A stretch of DNA of 64,000 nucleotides, taken from assembly GCF_024586455.1 (NCBI RefSeq), contig NC_065919.1, forward strand, positions 32,774,839 to 32,838,838. The letters run 5' to 3'. Position numbers and translations under genes: made by a program. The notes beneath the pieces are model-generated. The model had not been told where the DNA came from and made no database searches. It saw only the letters and a list, made by a program, of their open reading frames with translations. This stretch comes from Bactrocera neohumeralis. Its lineage: Eukaryota > Arthropoda > Insecta > Diptera > Tephritidae. This document shows, piece after piece, positions 33,990 through 45,587 of this stretch. Positions within the stretch are counted from its first letter, which is position 1. Each line of letters starts with the position of its first letter.

Positions 33990-36900
33990 CTGTACCAAGA
34001 AATAGAAGTAAAACAAAGTTAAACCAATATTCTCAATGGCATTTATTGATATACATACATACATACATATGTATATGCATATAAGGAATATTAATGTAAA
34101 AATGTATATATGTACATATGTATATGCCTTAAATATCTTGTTATTTGCTTTATCTAGATGGTGAGAAATATATTTTTTTATAAATCCTACAACCTCGAAA
34201 TCAAATCAAAAAAGTACTGATTCTTTAGAAGCAATTAAAATCCTAAAGCTTGATTTCAATTATTTGAAGCCTGTTTACACTTTTTACCTCTTTATTTCCA
34301 ATTCTTTTTTAATTTTTTGGGTAAATATTATGTTTATATATTTTACATATGTATGTGTGTACAAATTAATTACTTATTCTTTGCAATGGTTACATTATAA
34401 TATACATATATGGGGTTCAATAATTTCAAGTTTTCTTACTGGTATTCTGAAAACAATCATAAAAAAAAATATTTTGTTGTGTATTTACATATTAGAGACT
34501 TACGTCGGCGGCAAGAAATTTGCACAATTCCAGGATGGATACCGATTAAAGGAAGTATAATTTAATTTTAAAATCTCATTCAGGGTATACTAATTGTGTA
34601 ATTTCACTTTACAATGTTTATCTATAAAAGTATTTAATTAGAGAAATGCAAAGCCGTTATTTATATCGTCACCTCAAATAAAAAATAACGTAACATCACT
34701 TTTCGGAGGTTTACAGAAGCAAAAAATCGTATAAAAAGAAAACCATCTGAGATATTGAAACAAATTTTTCAAATCTCCATTAGTAGGTCAAAACTTAAAC
34801 ATTGGGAGCGCATTTTTTCAGACATCCCACTGGACTGGCGGAAAAGGAAATTAAACGCTTTTGCAAATTTGTATTGACTACTAAGCGTTTTGCTAATTTA
34901 TAGCTCGAACACAGGAGTTCTTCTCTTCTATGGCCTCACAAAGGATTACCATGTGCGGTCTTTGATCAGCCATTTAACCTAACCTAACCAAAGCACATTG
35001 ATTAACCAATAAAAATAAACATAAACAATAAATCAAGGCTAACTTCGTGATAAAAAAATACTCTATTATTTCTACATGAGTGATGACACGTTATTAAACG
35101 TATTACGTTTAACGAAATCAAGCACTTGATGATACATACTTCTTTTTTGAGTTTTCAATATAACTTGGGTATTTCTGATCTCAGAAGCTTAAAGTTTGTG
35201 GCACATACATATGTATGTGTAATATGATGTGGTGAATCCCAATAAAAAAAAATTAATTTTGAATTTTTTGATGATACGTTATTTTGCATTTTAGGTGACG
35301 ATATGTTCTTTATAACCCGATCGCTTACCATCCCAGTCTTTTTTTAAGAAATGTCAAATTATGCCTATTTTCGATATTTTTAAAATTTAACGCCTCACCC
35401 AACCCCTTAAAGTTATACTTTCATTTACTTCATTATTGGATTTTGACAGAATCTCTGTTTTGTACCCGTATATTTATTTATTATTCAAATTAAACTTGAT
35501 TCAAAGCAGAGCTTTTATATAACATATTTGCGTTCAAAACTAAATTAATTTTTACTTACACGGGCAGGTCTCTATTGAATATGCTGATTGATTTTATGGT
35601 AAATTATTAGCCTGCTGCTCTAAGAGTATGAGAGGTTGGGAAGAGTATTCGATGCCAAATCCTGATATTATAACATTTATTACAGAAATGACAAATATAA
35701 TAACGAGAATAATATCATTTATGATCACAGCGGCCGCTTGATCCTTTCGGCGATTGATATTTAGACTACCAATAACAACAAAAAGTATTCCAACCAAGAG
35801 CTGTGAAAAATATAATTTGAAACTTAATAATTCAAATTTCAGTCAGGGTTCAATATAATTTAAATACTTCCGTATACAAATGTACATATCGTATACATTA
35901 TACATAGGCATATAATTATGAATATATGTACAATATATGAATATATTATGTACTAAATAACCATGAAACAAAGGGGAAAACAAGAGTATTGACCGAAAAA
36001 TAAATATCTAACATTAATCCCATACTTTTAAGAATTCTCGAATAATAGAATAGCCAGCATTATAATATTCTATTCCTACTATTGATAAATTCTTAGTTTT
36101 GAATTAACTATCAATCGTAAATTTTCTAATAGTTAACATTTTCATACAACGTTATGGTATTTGATCTGATGCCATAATTTATTAAATATAACTTTTTAAA
36201 GCAAGAAACAAATGCTCTTCAGTATTATGTTTTGCAAACCATTACATTCATAGAGTCCGCTCACTAGCACACTTATCAATATTTTATACATAAGTTTTCG
36301 AACATACTAAATCATTATTCTTATTATTTTTGTTCTTCTACTTGGCCTCCGATGAGAAGTGGCAGACGCGTGTCAAAAGCCGAAATGAACAAATTTATGG
36401 TAGCAGTAAAAAAGGCGAATCCTGTGCGAATATGATTTATAACATTTGCTGACTGATAATATTCAGGCTTATGCATTCTACAATCTCGCATTAGACTCAA
36501 GCTAAGGCTTAAGACTCCGGATAAAACCTGTACTTCCAATGTTATTAAATGAGTAGTTTGTCCAAGAAAGATAATTAGTAAGAACGAATTTAATATAAGT
36601 AGATATTTATTTACCTGTAAGATTATCGAAAGGCTTATCATTATCAGCATTAGTTTATAAAACTGATGTTGGTCCCCAACTTGAAGTATATATTTCAATT
36701 GGGAGGCATTGGCGGTGAGAAGGGCGATATCCAGCATACCTTGAGCAATTGTTTTCTTAGTCGCATACCGGTTAGCATCCATGGCTTTCATCTGTAGAAA
36801 AATCAATCTTATAAAAATTATTAAAAATATAGGTAAATTTTCAGTAATGTGATTTCATTTCGGCTGTATCATAATTCCATTTACATTTGAATCGGAATCT

Positions 36901-39900
36901 ACCTGAGTAACAGTAACTGGTCGCCTTTCAGTTCAAACTTAGCTAGACCGAGCTATGTTCATGGCAATCAATAAAATTAAAGTCGTCAGTACAACCGAGC
37001 ATCTGTTCATTGTACGATCATTCATCCTTTAGTTTGACCATACAGAAATCAGTTTCTATCTATGTATTAATCTATGTAGTATGTACTAGTATATGTACAG
37101 TAAAGGACCATGGCAACCAAACCTCAATATGGGCAATAAGGCGTTTACAATATTAATTAATATGAAATATATTTACACTAATAATTCAATGTATTAATCT
37201 CATAAATCAATAAATTCCGTAAAGTAATAATTAGCATAAAAAGTTATTTTACAATTACATTGTATTACTTATATACGCACAAATGATATGTATCTGTGTG
37301 TTACATGTCTATACGCATGCAACAAAATACAAATTAAGTGTATTCGACAAACTTTTCGGATGAGCCAGTAGCAAATAAATTTCATGTTTACGTATCAACG
37401 TCGCTTCTGTGATAAAAGCTTCATTTATTTTAAGTTGTTTATTAAGAATATTATTGGGCAGTCAACACTGAAATGACCAACGTTGCAACAGTATACAGAG
37501 AATAAATTTAAAATTCTACTATACGTAATTAGGCCTATGCTGGGTGTTTGAAAATAGTTAAAATCTTTTTAAATTAAAATATCCTCCAATCCATTGTAGT
37601 AATTCAAACCTGTTTTTTTATTTCATATACCTGTTATTTCGTAGTAGCAGCTCTAAAAAATCAGGTCTGAATCGTTTAGAGTCATTTATTTATTGGTATT
37701 TTTTGTGAAAATTCACAATAGTTTTTTTATTTTTTATATTATCAGAATGTAGAGATTTCAACGAAGAGAAAGCCGTGAGATTTTTCGATTGAAAATCAGG
37801 GTTATGTTCTGATATTGAGTCAAAGTAAGGAAAAATAATACTTTTTAAATCAAAACCAGTGTACTAGTTTACCACAAAATTCGTGAAAGCTAAAATTTTT
37901 ATAAAAGATAAAACTTAAAATTTATAAACTTGGTTACTTAAATTTCACACATAAATTTTCACTGATGTGTGAAAAACGTGTTAATACGGAATTAACTTGT
38001 TTCTAGAGCACTCGTTATTTTGCCGAAAATCGTTTTTAACCCTTAAACATTTCAAGCGAAGCCAGGTCCTTCTCCACCTGGTCTTTTCAACGTAGTGAAG
38101 GTCGTCCTCTTCCTCTGCTTCCCCCGGCCCACTTCGTCCATTCGGACGACATGACCTAGCCAGCGTAGCTGCAGTCTTAATTCGCTGAACTTTGTCAATG
38201 TCATCGTATATCGCATACAGGTCATTTTTCCATTGAATGCGGTATTCGCCGTGGCATGTGCAAAGAACCATACATCTTTCGCAGAAATTTTCTCTCAAAA
38301 ACTCGTAACGTCGACTCATCAGATGTTGTTATCGTCCATGCGTCTGCACCATATAGCAGGACAGGAATAATGAGTGACTTATAGAATTTTGTTTTTGTTC
38401 GTCGAGAGAGGACTTTACTTCTCAATTGCTTACTTGTTTGGATTGATGACAGAAGGTATTTCGTCTTGCCCTCGTTCACAACCAGACCCATTTGCATCGC
38501 TACCTTTTCCATTCTGGAGAAAGCAGAACTAACGGCGCGTTTGTTGAGGCCAATGATATCAATATCATTGGCGTTCGCCAGTAGCTGTACGCTCTTATAG
38601 AAGATTATACCTTCTTTTTTTAGTTCTGCAGCTCAAATTATTTTCTCCAAAAGTAGGTCACACGAAAGGGAGTCGCCTTGTCTGAAACCTTGTTTGGTAT
38701 CGAACGGCTCGGTGAGGTCGTTCCCGAACCTAACGGAGCTTTTGGTATTGCTCAACGTCAGTTTACAAAGACGTATTAGTTTTGCGGGGATACCAAATTC
38801 AGACATCGCGGCATAAAGGCAGCTCCTTTTCGTGCTGTCAAAAGCAGCTTTGAAATCGACGAAGATGGAGTCATGTGTAGACGTTAACGCAAGTGTGGAA
38901 AGTTCTCTGATCGAAATTCACTTAGGAAGGGCCAGAAACGATTATTTTACATATGACGCGAAGCAGCTCACGATTTCCGGTCTTTGACCATGTATCCTCT
39001 GGGTAGCCAAAGAACATCCGTTTGAAGGCGAAACATCTCCTCTTCAGGGTTGTGCGCTAGGTTTGGGACCCGCCACGTAAAAAAACGTCCGCAATGAAAA
39101 AGTTTAAGCAGCCTCGGATGAGAGTTCGCTTTAACTACACTTATATAAAATATATCATGGCTTATGTGAATTACTATGTTTATTGCAATAAAACCCGAAG
39201 TTTTGTATGTACTACATTATCCTCCAGCCTTACAGGTGGAGAGACAGTCGGTTCTTTGATTTTTATTTTTCCAATGAGTGTAAATGATGTGTATTGCAGA
39301 AAAAGTTTGGGAATAATTTATACCACTACAATCTTAGCATAGAATTGTTGTAAATATGTAAATGTCTCTATTCTCCGAACGATTGTTTGCTACGAAGCTT
39401 GGAACGCCCAGAAGGAAGCACCGGAAAAATCAGTATATACCTATATGTACATACATACATATATTCTATAAACATATATTTATTAGCGTGAAAAGCAGTG
39501 TCGATTTAACCATGTTAGCATTTAGTTGTCAAACAATTTGGCTGAAACTTTTTATTTGACAAACTATTTTCACGAAATTTGTTAAATATTATTGTCCAAA
39601 TCAGCATTACAATCTCCAAAAAAAAATTTCTGATCGGACCACTATAGCATATATGTAGCTGTCATACAAACAGACCGATTAAAATAAAGATTTTTTTTGA
39701 ATTCAAGTACATAGTAAGTATATAATATACTCATAATGTCAAACTAGTCTTAAGCGTCAATTAATTTTCTTTTCTTAATTAAAATATATAAAATGGAAGA
39801 TAACATAGGAAAAATAATAATGAAATCTGATTTCGAGAAGAACCTGGCTTCGATTGGAATCTCCAATTGGCGCCCCTTGCGAAAAAAAGAAACGACTGAC

Positions 39901-40112
39901 GCGCTGTTGTTAACTCGTCTATAACCGCGTAAGCGGTTTCTACACCAGTAAAGAAGAGGAAGAAGTTAAAAGGAACTACTAGTTTTTCTCATACTGTAAA
40001 TAATATATGCATGTGTATTTATAAACACCTAAATACATTAAATTTTTATTCTTATACTTACCTCCGATTCATTACTAAAGGCATTAGCTATACTTGTTGC
40101 AATCTGCGCCAT
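33789..40112 (-). CDS. NijA: Ninjurin A-like gene (whole gene, alternative 3' exons)
   Basis: This is a minus-strand gene assembled from five exons: 40062-40112 (putative N-terminus), 36615-36791 (shared core), then one of 36324-36527, 35594-35800 or 33789-33989. All junctions are phase 0 with AG acceptors and a GT donor. Products would be about 142-144 residues. Ninjurins are small double-pass plasma-membrane proteins; the family mediates cell adhesion and, for NINJ1, plasma-membrane rupture through an amphipathic helix region that polymerises. The core exon carries that region (TIAQGMLDIALLTANASQLK) and the start of the first membrane helix. The 3.27-kb intron 36792-40061 contains LINE debris. 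A noncoding first exon may lie near 41670, where AAGGAT/GTAAGTG occurs on the minus strand. Confidence 0.75.
33998..35593 (-). other. Ninjurin intron between alternative exons 2 and 3
   Basis: AT-rich, with TACATACATATG microsatellite at 34050-34125 and 35205-35220. At 35394-35410, CCTCACCCAACCCC directly precedes TTAA, which looks like the right tip of another TTAA-type element; no left tip was found. The plus-strand open frame 34264-34560 has no protein-family features and is taken as chance. Confidence 0.45.
35594..35800 (-). CDS. NijA: Ninjurin alternative terminal exon 2
   Basis: The acceptor TTTTTCACAG ends at 35801. The exon has 68 codons plus stop TAA at 35594-35596, phase 0. It begins LLVGILFVVIGSLNINRRKD and continues IINDIILVIIFVISVINVII, then SGFGIEYSSQPLILLEQQ. 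This is closest to the canonical ninjurin C-terminal half: end of helix 1, a K/R/N-rich cytoplasmic loop with N-I-N, then helix 2 ending in xxNVxIxxFG. It is the likely main isoform. Confidence 0.75.
   Translation of the reverse strand, partial: LLVGILFVVIGSLNINRRKDQAAAVIINDIILVIIFVISVINVIISGFGIEYSSQPLILLEQQANNLP
36324..36527 (-). CDS. NijA: Ninjurin alternative terminal exon 1
   Basis: The acceptor GAAGTACAG precedes 36527. The exon has 67 codons plus stop TAA at 36324-36326, phase 0. It begins VLSGVLSLSLSLMRDCRMHK, has the loop PEYYQSANVINHIRTG and the second membrane helix FAFFTATINLFISAFDTR, then the tail LPLLIGGQVEEQK. The INLFISAF stretch matches the conserved end of ninjurin helix 2. 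It lies only 87 bp downstream of the shared exon, so its use is presumably set by competition with the two more distal acceptors. Confidence 0.72.
   Translation of the reverse strand, partial: VLSGVLSLSLSLMRDCRMHKPEYYQSANVINHIRTGFAFFTATINLFISAFDTRLPLLIGGQVEEQK
36615..36791 (-). CDS. NijA: Ninjurin shared core exon
   Basis: The exon has 59 codons between the acceptor TTTTTCTACAG and the donor CTTACAG/GTAAAT. It encodes MKAMDANRYATKKTIAQGML, then DIALLTANASQLKYILQVGD and QHQFYKLMLIMISLSIILQ. These are the most conserved ninjurin blocks: YATKK, the amphipathic helices (MLDIALLTANASQLK) and the first half of transmembrane helix 1. The exon boundary after SIILQ falls inside helix 1, so the alternative exons each supply its second half. 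If no upstream exon is joined, the ATG at the exon start could itself serve. Confidence 0.88.
37985..38866 (-). pseudogene. RTE-like LINE 3' half (inverted) in the ninjurin intron
   Basis: Minus-strand order: GIPAKLIRLCKLTLSNTKSS (about 38740-38800), FDTKQGFRQGDSLSCDLLLE (RT motif, about 38650-38710), MEKVAMQMGLVVNEGKTKYL (38460-38512), KFYKSLIIPVLLYGADAWTI, STLRVFERKFLRKMYG, and GRGRPSLR..DQVEKDLASL near 38060. The YADD position reads LANANDIDI, so the catalytic box is lost, and stops and frameshifts are present. It is the 3' half of the LINE family found at 23095-25325. Confidence 0.75.
38867..39110 (+). repeat. RTE-like LINE 5' leader, joined to an inverted 3' half
   Basis: GGAGTCATGTGTAGACGTTAACGCAAG onward (given here from 38869) matches the leader at 23095-23310, including GAAGGCGAAACATCTCCTC and TTGTGCGCTAGGTTTGGGACC. 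It abuts the inverted 3' half at about 38866, so two pieces of the family are joined head to tail in opposite orientation. Confidence 0.65.
39111..40061. other. Rest of the ninjurin first intron
   Basis: No gene recognised. It contains a TACATACATACATATATT microsatellite near 39448 and otherwise AT-rich sequence up to the donor of the putative N-terminal exon. Confidence 0.4.
40062..40112 (-). CDS. NijA: Putative ninjurin N-terminal exon
   Basis: On the minus strand an ATG at 40110-40112 opens 17 codons, MAQIATSIANAFSNESE. They end in GAG/GTAAGTATAAG, a near-perfect donor, in phase 0 with the shared core exon. Joined, the protein reads ...SNESE-MKAMDANRYATKK. The evidence is splice-site quality and phase only. 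Fly ninjurin A proteins can have a longer N-terminus, so this may be one of several first exons. Confidence 0.55.
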
Positions 40113-40545
40113 TTCGAATGATGATTTTAGAGATATCGTATTTATATGTAACTGTGTATTTAATAATACGCCGTATACATACATACATATGTATGTATGT
40201 CGAAGTTAAAAATTAGCGGTCTTTTGTTGCAACAGTACTTATTTTTTTTGGATGTTGGAGGCACCAACACCTGTTCAGTATTACAAAAATTCACAAAATG
40301 AAAGTAGTAAATATTCAGCGAATATGAATGTACATATACACACATGGTCAAAATAAAAAGTACATACATACATACGCCCGTGTAACATTCAATGACTAAT
40401 AAATTCTTTTTTATTCATGTTTAAAGAGAAGTAATATCATATTTCATTTAATATATGACTTAAATAACAAAAATAAAGATATTTGTAATAATAGTTGAAA
40501 TAAGTTATTAAATTTCTAGAAAATAATAAAAAGACTAAAAAAATG

Positions 40546-40955
40546 GCTGGACAAAATAATAAGTACATCAGGTATCTGTGAATTAAAAAACGTACTAGTT
40601 TGAGTTTTTTATCTCATATTTGATTTTTATTTACTTCTTTCATCAGTATCTAGTATATTCACCATTATTTTCAATTCCTTTTGAAAGTCGTTTTGGAAAA
40701 CTGGAGATAAGTTTGCGGCACGTATCAATTGGAATCTCATACCAGGTTTTTTCAACAAATCTCCCTAACTGATCCTTATTTTGGGACGATTGCTTCCCAA
40801 TCCGTTGCTTTAGCTTCCCCTAAGTATTTCAATTGGATTCAACTCGGGAGATTGACATGGCCTTTTAAGAAAAGTCACACCTGTCCTGGAACCAATCTTT
40901 TACCAACCTCGAAGTATGCTTAGGATAATTATCAATGTACTTATTATTTTGACCA
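40546..40955 (-). mobile_element. Tc1-derived short element with transposase tail
   Basis: The left tip has GGACAAAATAATAAGTACAT and the right tip, reversed, has GGTCAAAATAATAAGTACAT. Between them the minus strand reads RLVKDWFQDRCDFS, SPELNPIEI with a frame change, KQRIGKQSSQNKDQLG and EIPIDTCRKLISSFPKRL, the C-terminal half of a Tc1-family transposase. Further copies of the AAAATAATAAGTACA tip occur at 40345 and 41125-41145 (inverted), so the region holds more than one related terminus. Confidence 0.6.
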
Positions 40956-40959
40956 CTTA

Positions 40960-42341
40960 GATACACGAACATCAACAATTAATTGACACGCCCACTACAA
41001 TTGGGGGATTTTACATTTTCTTTTCATTATAAAAGGTACTACAATATCGAATTTAATAAAATTAACCCGTAGTTGCATTCGTGTACTTCACCAAACATTC
41101 AAAATTCAATCATGAGTGCAGCCTAAAGGAATGTACTTATTATTTTGCCCATACGTGTACATATTGTATGTATGTATGTCGCATAAAAACGTTTTAACGA
41201 CGTTGTATACATATGTATATAAAAAATTTATACCGCGTCTATAAATAATATAGTATGTATGTATACCTGTTTATGCACACAAATGCTAGTAGCAATTATT
41301 GCAATGAATGCATTTTAAATTTAATTTATTAAACTGATCATTTTATTCTATTAAGTGATACAATATGTACTTACGGATGGATACGCGAATTAACTTTTGC
41401 TGCTATAGTAACACCAAGTGGTAAACACTGTAGCGCTTTTTACCTACACAACTTAACGATTATACAACTTATATTCGACTGGATAGCGCAATAATTTAAA
41501 TTGTGAGAGACAACACCGTTTTGTCATGACCTTGCGTACAATGCACAATACGTAGCATAATATACAGAGAATAGCGTAGTTTAATACCAAATTATTGAAG
41601 CGTGAATCACCTTGTTTGTACCCATTAATTACATTATACATTACATTACAAATATTAACTGACACTTACATCCTTAGTACCCTGTGAATTACGGATTCTC
41701 TATCGTGCCAGAAATTTCTGTAAAAGTTTTATTATCTAAAATATTTCTTATAACAATTTAAGTTGTGTTGAAGATGGTGTTGGAAGCATCGGCATATCGA
41801 GTGGTAGTCTGAGACTCAACGACCTGATCCGCCTACAATAAGTGATATATAATCAACTATGCTGGCCAAATTTAGACATTAGAAAATAACGATTAATATT
41901 CATTAAATCGTTTCAACTTCACAAATTAATCTAAAAATATTTTTGATATAATCTATAAACTGACGAATAAAACGTAAATATGTATAATTCCTCATATATT
42001 AAAAAGCAGTTTATTGAACCCAAAATAGTTGAGTATTATTAGGAAGGAATCCTACTATAGCATTCAATAGAATTAATTTTTAAACCCGATATCATATTTG
42101 ATTTATACCTTTTGTAAGCTCTTTCGTGTAATAAAATTAACGGATGGTAATAAATTATGTATTATTTGCAAGGTATTATTTTTAAACTATTTTAAATATT
42201 TAATTTTCACAGAACGTGTTCAGATGGTTTTCCTTTTCTTCTTAACTCTGCAGTCACACGACACAATGATTTGCATTCAGTTTTTGAATTCAAAGCACTG
42301 ACTTATAGTTATAAGTACACACACTATATTTAGTTATTTAT
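40960..42341. other. Intergenic between the ninjurin-like gene and Arp1
   Basis: No coding sequence is recognised. A possible minus-strand splice donor (AAGGAT/GTAAGTGTCAG, about 41665-41680) could belong to a 5' untranslated exon of the ninjurin-like gene. On the minus strand, AATAAATAAC just after the Arp1 stop (about 42332-42342) can serve as a polyadenylation signal. Confidence 0.4.
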
Positions 42342-44715
42342 TTAAAATGTCTTTCTATGTACGGCTCGCTGTCCTTCTTCTTCATACTCTCGTTTCGATA
42401 TCCACATTTTCTTAAATGTATCTAGCGATGCTAAAATGGAGCCCCCCATCCATGTGGAATACAGACGTTCTTGAGGTGCCGCTATCTGCGTAATAAGAAT
42501 AACGATAACAAATTATAATCGTTTACGAAAGACATAATTTCAAATAAGTAAAATACGGGTCAGAGAATCACACGTCACATACTACTGTAGAACTTAAACG
42601 TAAAGTTAATACTAGAAAATATTTTCGATTTAGCTCACTCTAATTTTTAGATCTTTTGCTGAGTGTTTCCTTAATTCAGACAACAGGCGATCACCAAAGC
42701 CTTTAAATAGTGTTGAACCTCCGGATAATACAATATTTTGGTACAACATTTTTCTAAGATCCATGTCAGACTTTTCAATAGCATACATGAGTACGTCGTG
42801 AATGCCCTCACATTCTTCACCAAGTAAGTCTGGTCGAAAGAGCACTTCAGGTGCCCTAAACCTTGCTTGGCCAACCTGAATTATAAGATAAAAACATTTG
42901 TATGATATATTTTCCATTTCGATAAGTTACCCACTTCCAAAGTCTTGCCATCAGGCAATATATAAGAAATTTTTTCAGTTTCTCCACTCTCCTCTTTTTG
43001 GGGATTAGTCGCCAGATAACAAAGTTTTTCCTTAATTGATCGCACAATTTCGAATTCTGCTGTAGTTCGGAAATTAAAACCTTCTTTTCTAATAAGTGTC
43101 TTTAGATAACGTGTAACGTCTCGTCCAGCAATATCAACACGCATAATACTATGAGGCATCGCAAATCCTTCATAAATAGGAACCGCATGAGTAACACCAT
43201 CACCAGAGTCAAGCACAACTCCCGTTACACGACCTGTAGCATAACTTCATACAAACCGAATCATTACACATTCAAGCTTATTATAAAAAGCTACTTACAG
43301 ACTGAGGACAGCTTGCATTGATACAAAAAGCGCGGGTACGTTTATTCCTTCAAAAAAAAATTCAGCTGCTTTTTCACGATTTTTCCTGGGGTTTAATGGT
43401 GCTTCCGTTAATAAAACGGGGTGATCTTCAGGAAATGTGGTTAATTGTTCCTATATTTTAATGCAGAGCAGAACAAATTGCGCAAATGTTTTTGTTTGAG
43501 GTAAGTGTTCTTAGTTTGATATAAATGTGCATCATTTTACCTTACTATAAATGTAATTCCAAATTCGTTCCATGTCGTTCCAATCAGTAACTATACCATG
43601 TTCCATTGGGTATCGTATACTTAGTAAGCCTCGATGCTCTTCTGCTTTGGGCCCAACGAAAATCTTTCCTTCAAGAGCTCCAGCCATGACCCGAACATGC
43701 TTGGGCCGTCCAATACTATGTATGTAAACTAATCTATTCATTTTTTCAATATAAGTATAAATGATTGACTTACTAGTTTGGAAACCGACACTTTGGAATG
43801 TGCTCCCCAGCAAAACCAGCTTTTATAACGCCAGAACCCTGTGAGAAAAATGACAATTATATATTATAGGTACACAAATTGTATCTATAGATTTAAATTT
43901 AAATTATAAAAATTCAAATTGTTCAATAACAATTAACAAAAACATATACATATATAAAATGAAAACTATTATTGCTCCAGAAGTTGATATGCTGATTGTT
44001 TCACGCAGTTCCAGAAATTCCAGAAAATCTATCATGAATTTTGCACCTAAAATTGGGCTAACTATGGTTAATTATGCCAAATTAGATGACATTGATAATT
44101 TCTACCTTGATTGCCAAGAATTTAGAGACTACTACCGTGATCCATATAATAAAATTTCTAGACCGGAAGCATTTAAGAAACATTATGGAAAATGTGGACG
44201 AAGAGAAATTGATAAAAATACGGTTTCATTAAGTTTGCCGCCAACTTGGGTCCATGAGAAACAACCTGTAGTATATCCCTTAAAATATGACAGGAAGTTA
44301 CGATTGAATGAAGGCATAATATTAGGTGGGCAATACGACCGCATATCTTGTATCAAATACAAACGTTGAAAAATAAATATAATAAATAAAGCAGGTATGA
44401 AACATGCTTCATTTTAGAGCATAAATAAGTTAAATCAGAATTTAATATTTAGAAATGTAAAGGCATAATCGATAATATGTATATGCGAGGGTTTAGTCAT
44501 CACTTTGCCTATATATGTATACCATCCTTATGAAGCAGTTGATGTTTAAAGAGAGGCACGGGAACTGCGGCTTCATAGTTTTGCATAAAACGACGAGTGA
44601 TGTCACTTGATGCCACACACCCAATCTTTCTGCCAAATTTGTTAGTAAGCGAATTAAGTTATAGCACACTTACATTGTCAATGACAACAGGCTGGTTGAC
44701 CACTAAAGGTTCCAT
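42342..44715 (-). CDS. Arp1: Actin-related protein 1 (centractin), complete gene
   Basis: Seven minus-strand exons: 44674-44715, 43774-43838, 43541-43715, 43299-43450, 42935-43244, 42639-42875 and 42342-42485. Together they are 1125 nt, 374 residues, with no stop or frameshift. Arp1 forms the short actin-like filament of dynactin, the activator of cytoplasmic dynein. Visible family blocks are MEPLVVNQPVVIDN, GSGVIKAGFAGEHIPKCRFP (nucleotide-binding loop), LLTEAPLNPRKNREKAAEFF, VVLDSGDGVTHAVPIYEGF, LLGEECEGIHDVLMYAIEKS, NIVLSGGSTLFKGFGDRLLS and the C-terminus EEEGQRAVHRKTF. The length is close to the usual 376, two residues shorter at the N-terminus. Introns are 54-153 bp except the first (835 bp). 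Donors are canonical GTAAG-type or variants (GTGGGT after exon 5, GTGAGC after exon 6). Confidence 0.95.
43959..44369 (+). CDS. Nested gene of unknown function in Arp1 intron 1
   Basis: A 136-codon frame lies wholly within the first intron of Arp1, on the opposite strand. It starts MKTIIAPEVDMLIVSRSSRN, continues KIGLTMVNYAKLDDIDNFY and FRDYYRDPYNKISRPEAFKK, and ends GGQYDRISCIKYKR. There is no signal peptide or membrane helix. It is Tyr/Arg/Lys-rich, with PPTWVHEKQPVVYPLKYDRK near the C-terminus. ATATAAA lies 4-10 bases before the ATG, and AATAAATATAATAAATAAA follows the stop, fitting a short single-exon transcript. I do not recognise the family. Its length in AT-rich DNA and its regular composition argue for a real gene. 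Nested single-exon fly genes are often testis-expressed, which is only a suggestion. Confidence 0.7.
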   Translation: MKTIIAPEVDMLIVSRSSRNSRKSIMNFAPKIGLTMVNYAKLDDIDNFYLDCQEFRDYYRDPYNKISRPEAFKKHYGKCGRREIDKNTVSLSLPPTWVHEKQPVVYPLKYDRKLRLNEGIILGGQYDRISCIKYKR

Positions 44716-45585
44716 ATTATGCAAATATTTTTATAAGATAATTATACTTGCTAACACCAATAACTTTTCGCAACTCTAACTTATATTTAAGTTTTCTGAT
44801 TTTAGGCCGTATGATGACACGGCAAAAGCAACCAAGTTCATGTATTGGTGTTGCCACATAAATTTATTCAAATGAGACAGTCATTTATCAATCGCTTTCT
44901 ATTAGAGTCAGAAAGACTTGCTTTTTTCGATGAAGTGTATCTGATCTCCCCGTCCCAGATATAACATAATCGATCTTTGCAGTGTCTTCCAAGCGTAGAT
45001 CACAGCAATTAAAGAGTCTTCTTGTTCTGATAAAGAGAACAAAAAAAAAAATACATATATACCCTACAAAACGGGTAATAGTTAAGTAACTGGTCATCGA
45101 TAGGTTATAAGTAATTAATGCCTTCGTTATCCGTTAGGTTATTTTTGTTCTAGCCTCGGGAAAAAAGTAACCATTTCTCCTTTTTCACTACACGTCGGTG
45201 TGATTAGCTTATTCGCTCTCCCTCATTGACTTGCGCATCTGTTTATATCGTGCAAAATCATATTTTTTTATCGTTTTTATTACAAAAAAACACACTTTCA
45301 AAATAAGTTATTCAAATAAGTTTTCAGTTTTATCAAGAAAGTGAATCTTAACAATTTCCCACGCTTATGTATGGCATGACTTCCACAACTTATAACGGTA
45401 AGCGGATACCGTTATCATGCCTACTATTTTGTTGTTACTCGTTTCACTCGGAGATTAACGAAGTTTGGTTGAACAATGAAATAACACACTTTTAGTTATT
45501 CGTACAAATACTCATTATTAATTAGCAATCGTGCCAAAACTACGCTATTTTAACTATAACTATAAAAAAATTAACATATTTTCAA
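44716..45585. other. Arp1 upstream region
   Basis: Upstream of the Arp1 start codon on the minus strand, so it should contain its promoter and 5' untranslated region. No TATA box or initiator stands out. No gene is supported between here and the Tc1 relic at 45588. Confidence 0.4.
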
Positions 45586-45587
45586 AA

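Noticed and set aside
34264..34560. 98-codon plus-strand frame in the ninjurin intron
   Set aside because: Low-complexity Phe/Ile/Tyr composition in AT-rich DNA; no promoter or homology signs, unlike the Arp1 nested frame.
41453..41665. 70-codon minus-strand frame as an extra ninjurin coding exon
   Set aside because: It lacks ninjurin features; only the nearby GTAAGTG donor is suggestive, and that fits a noncoding exon better.
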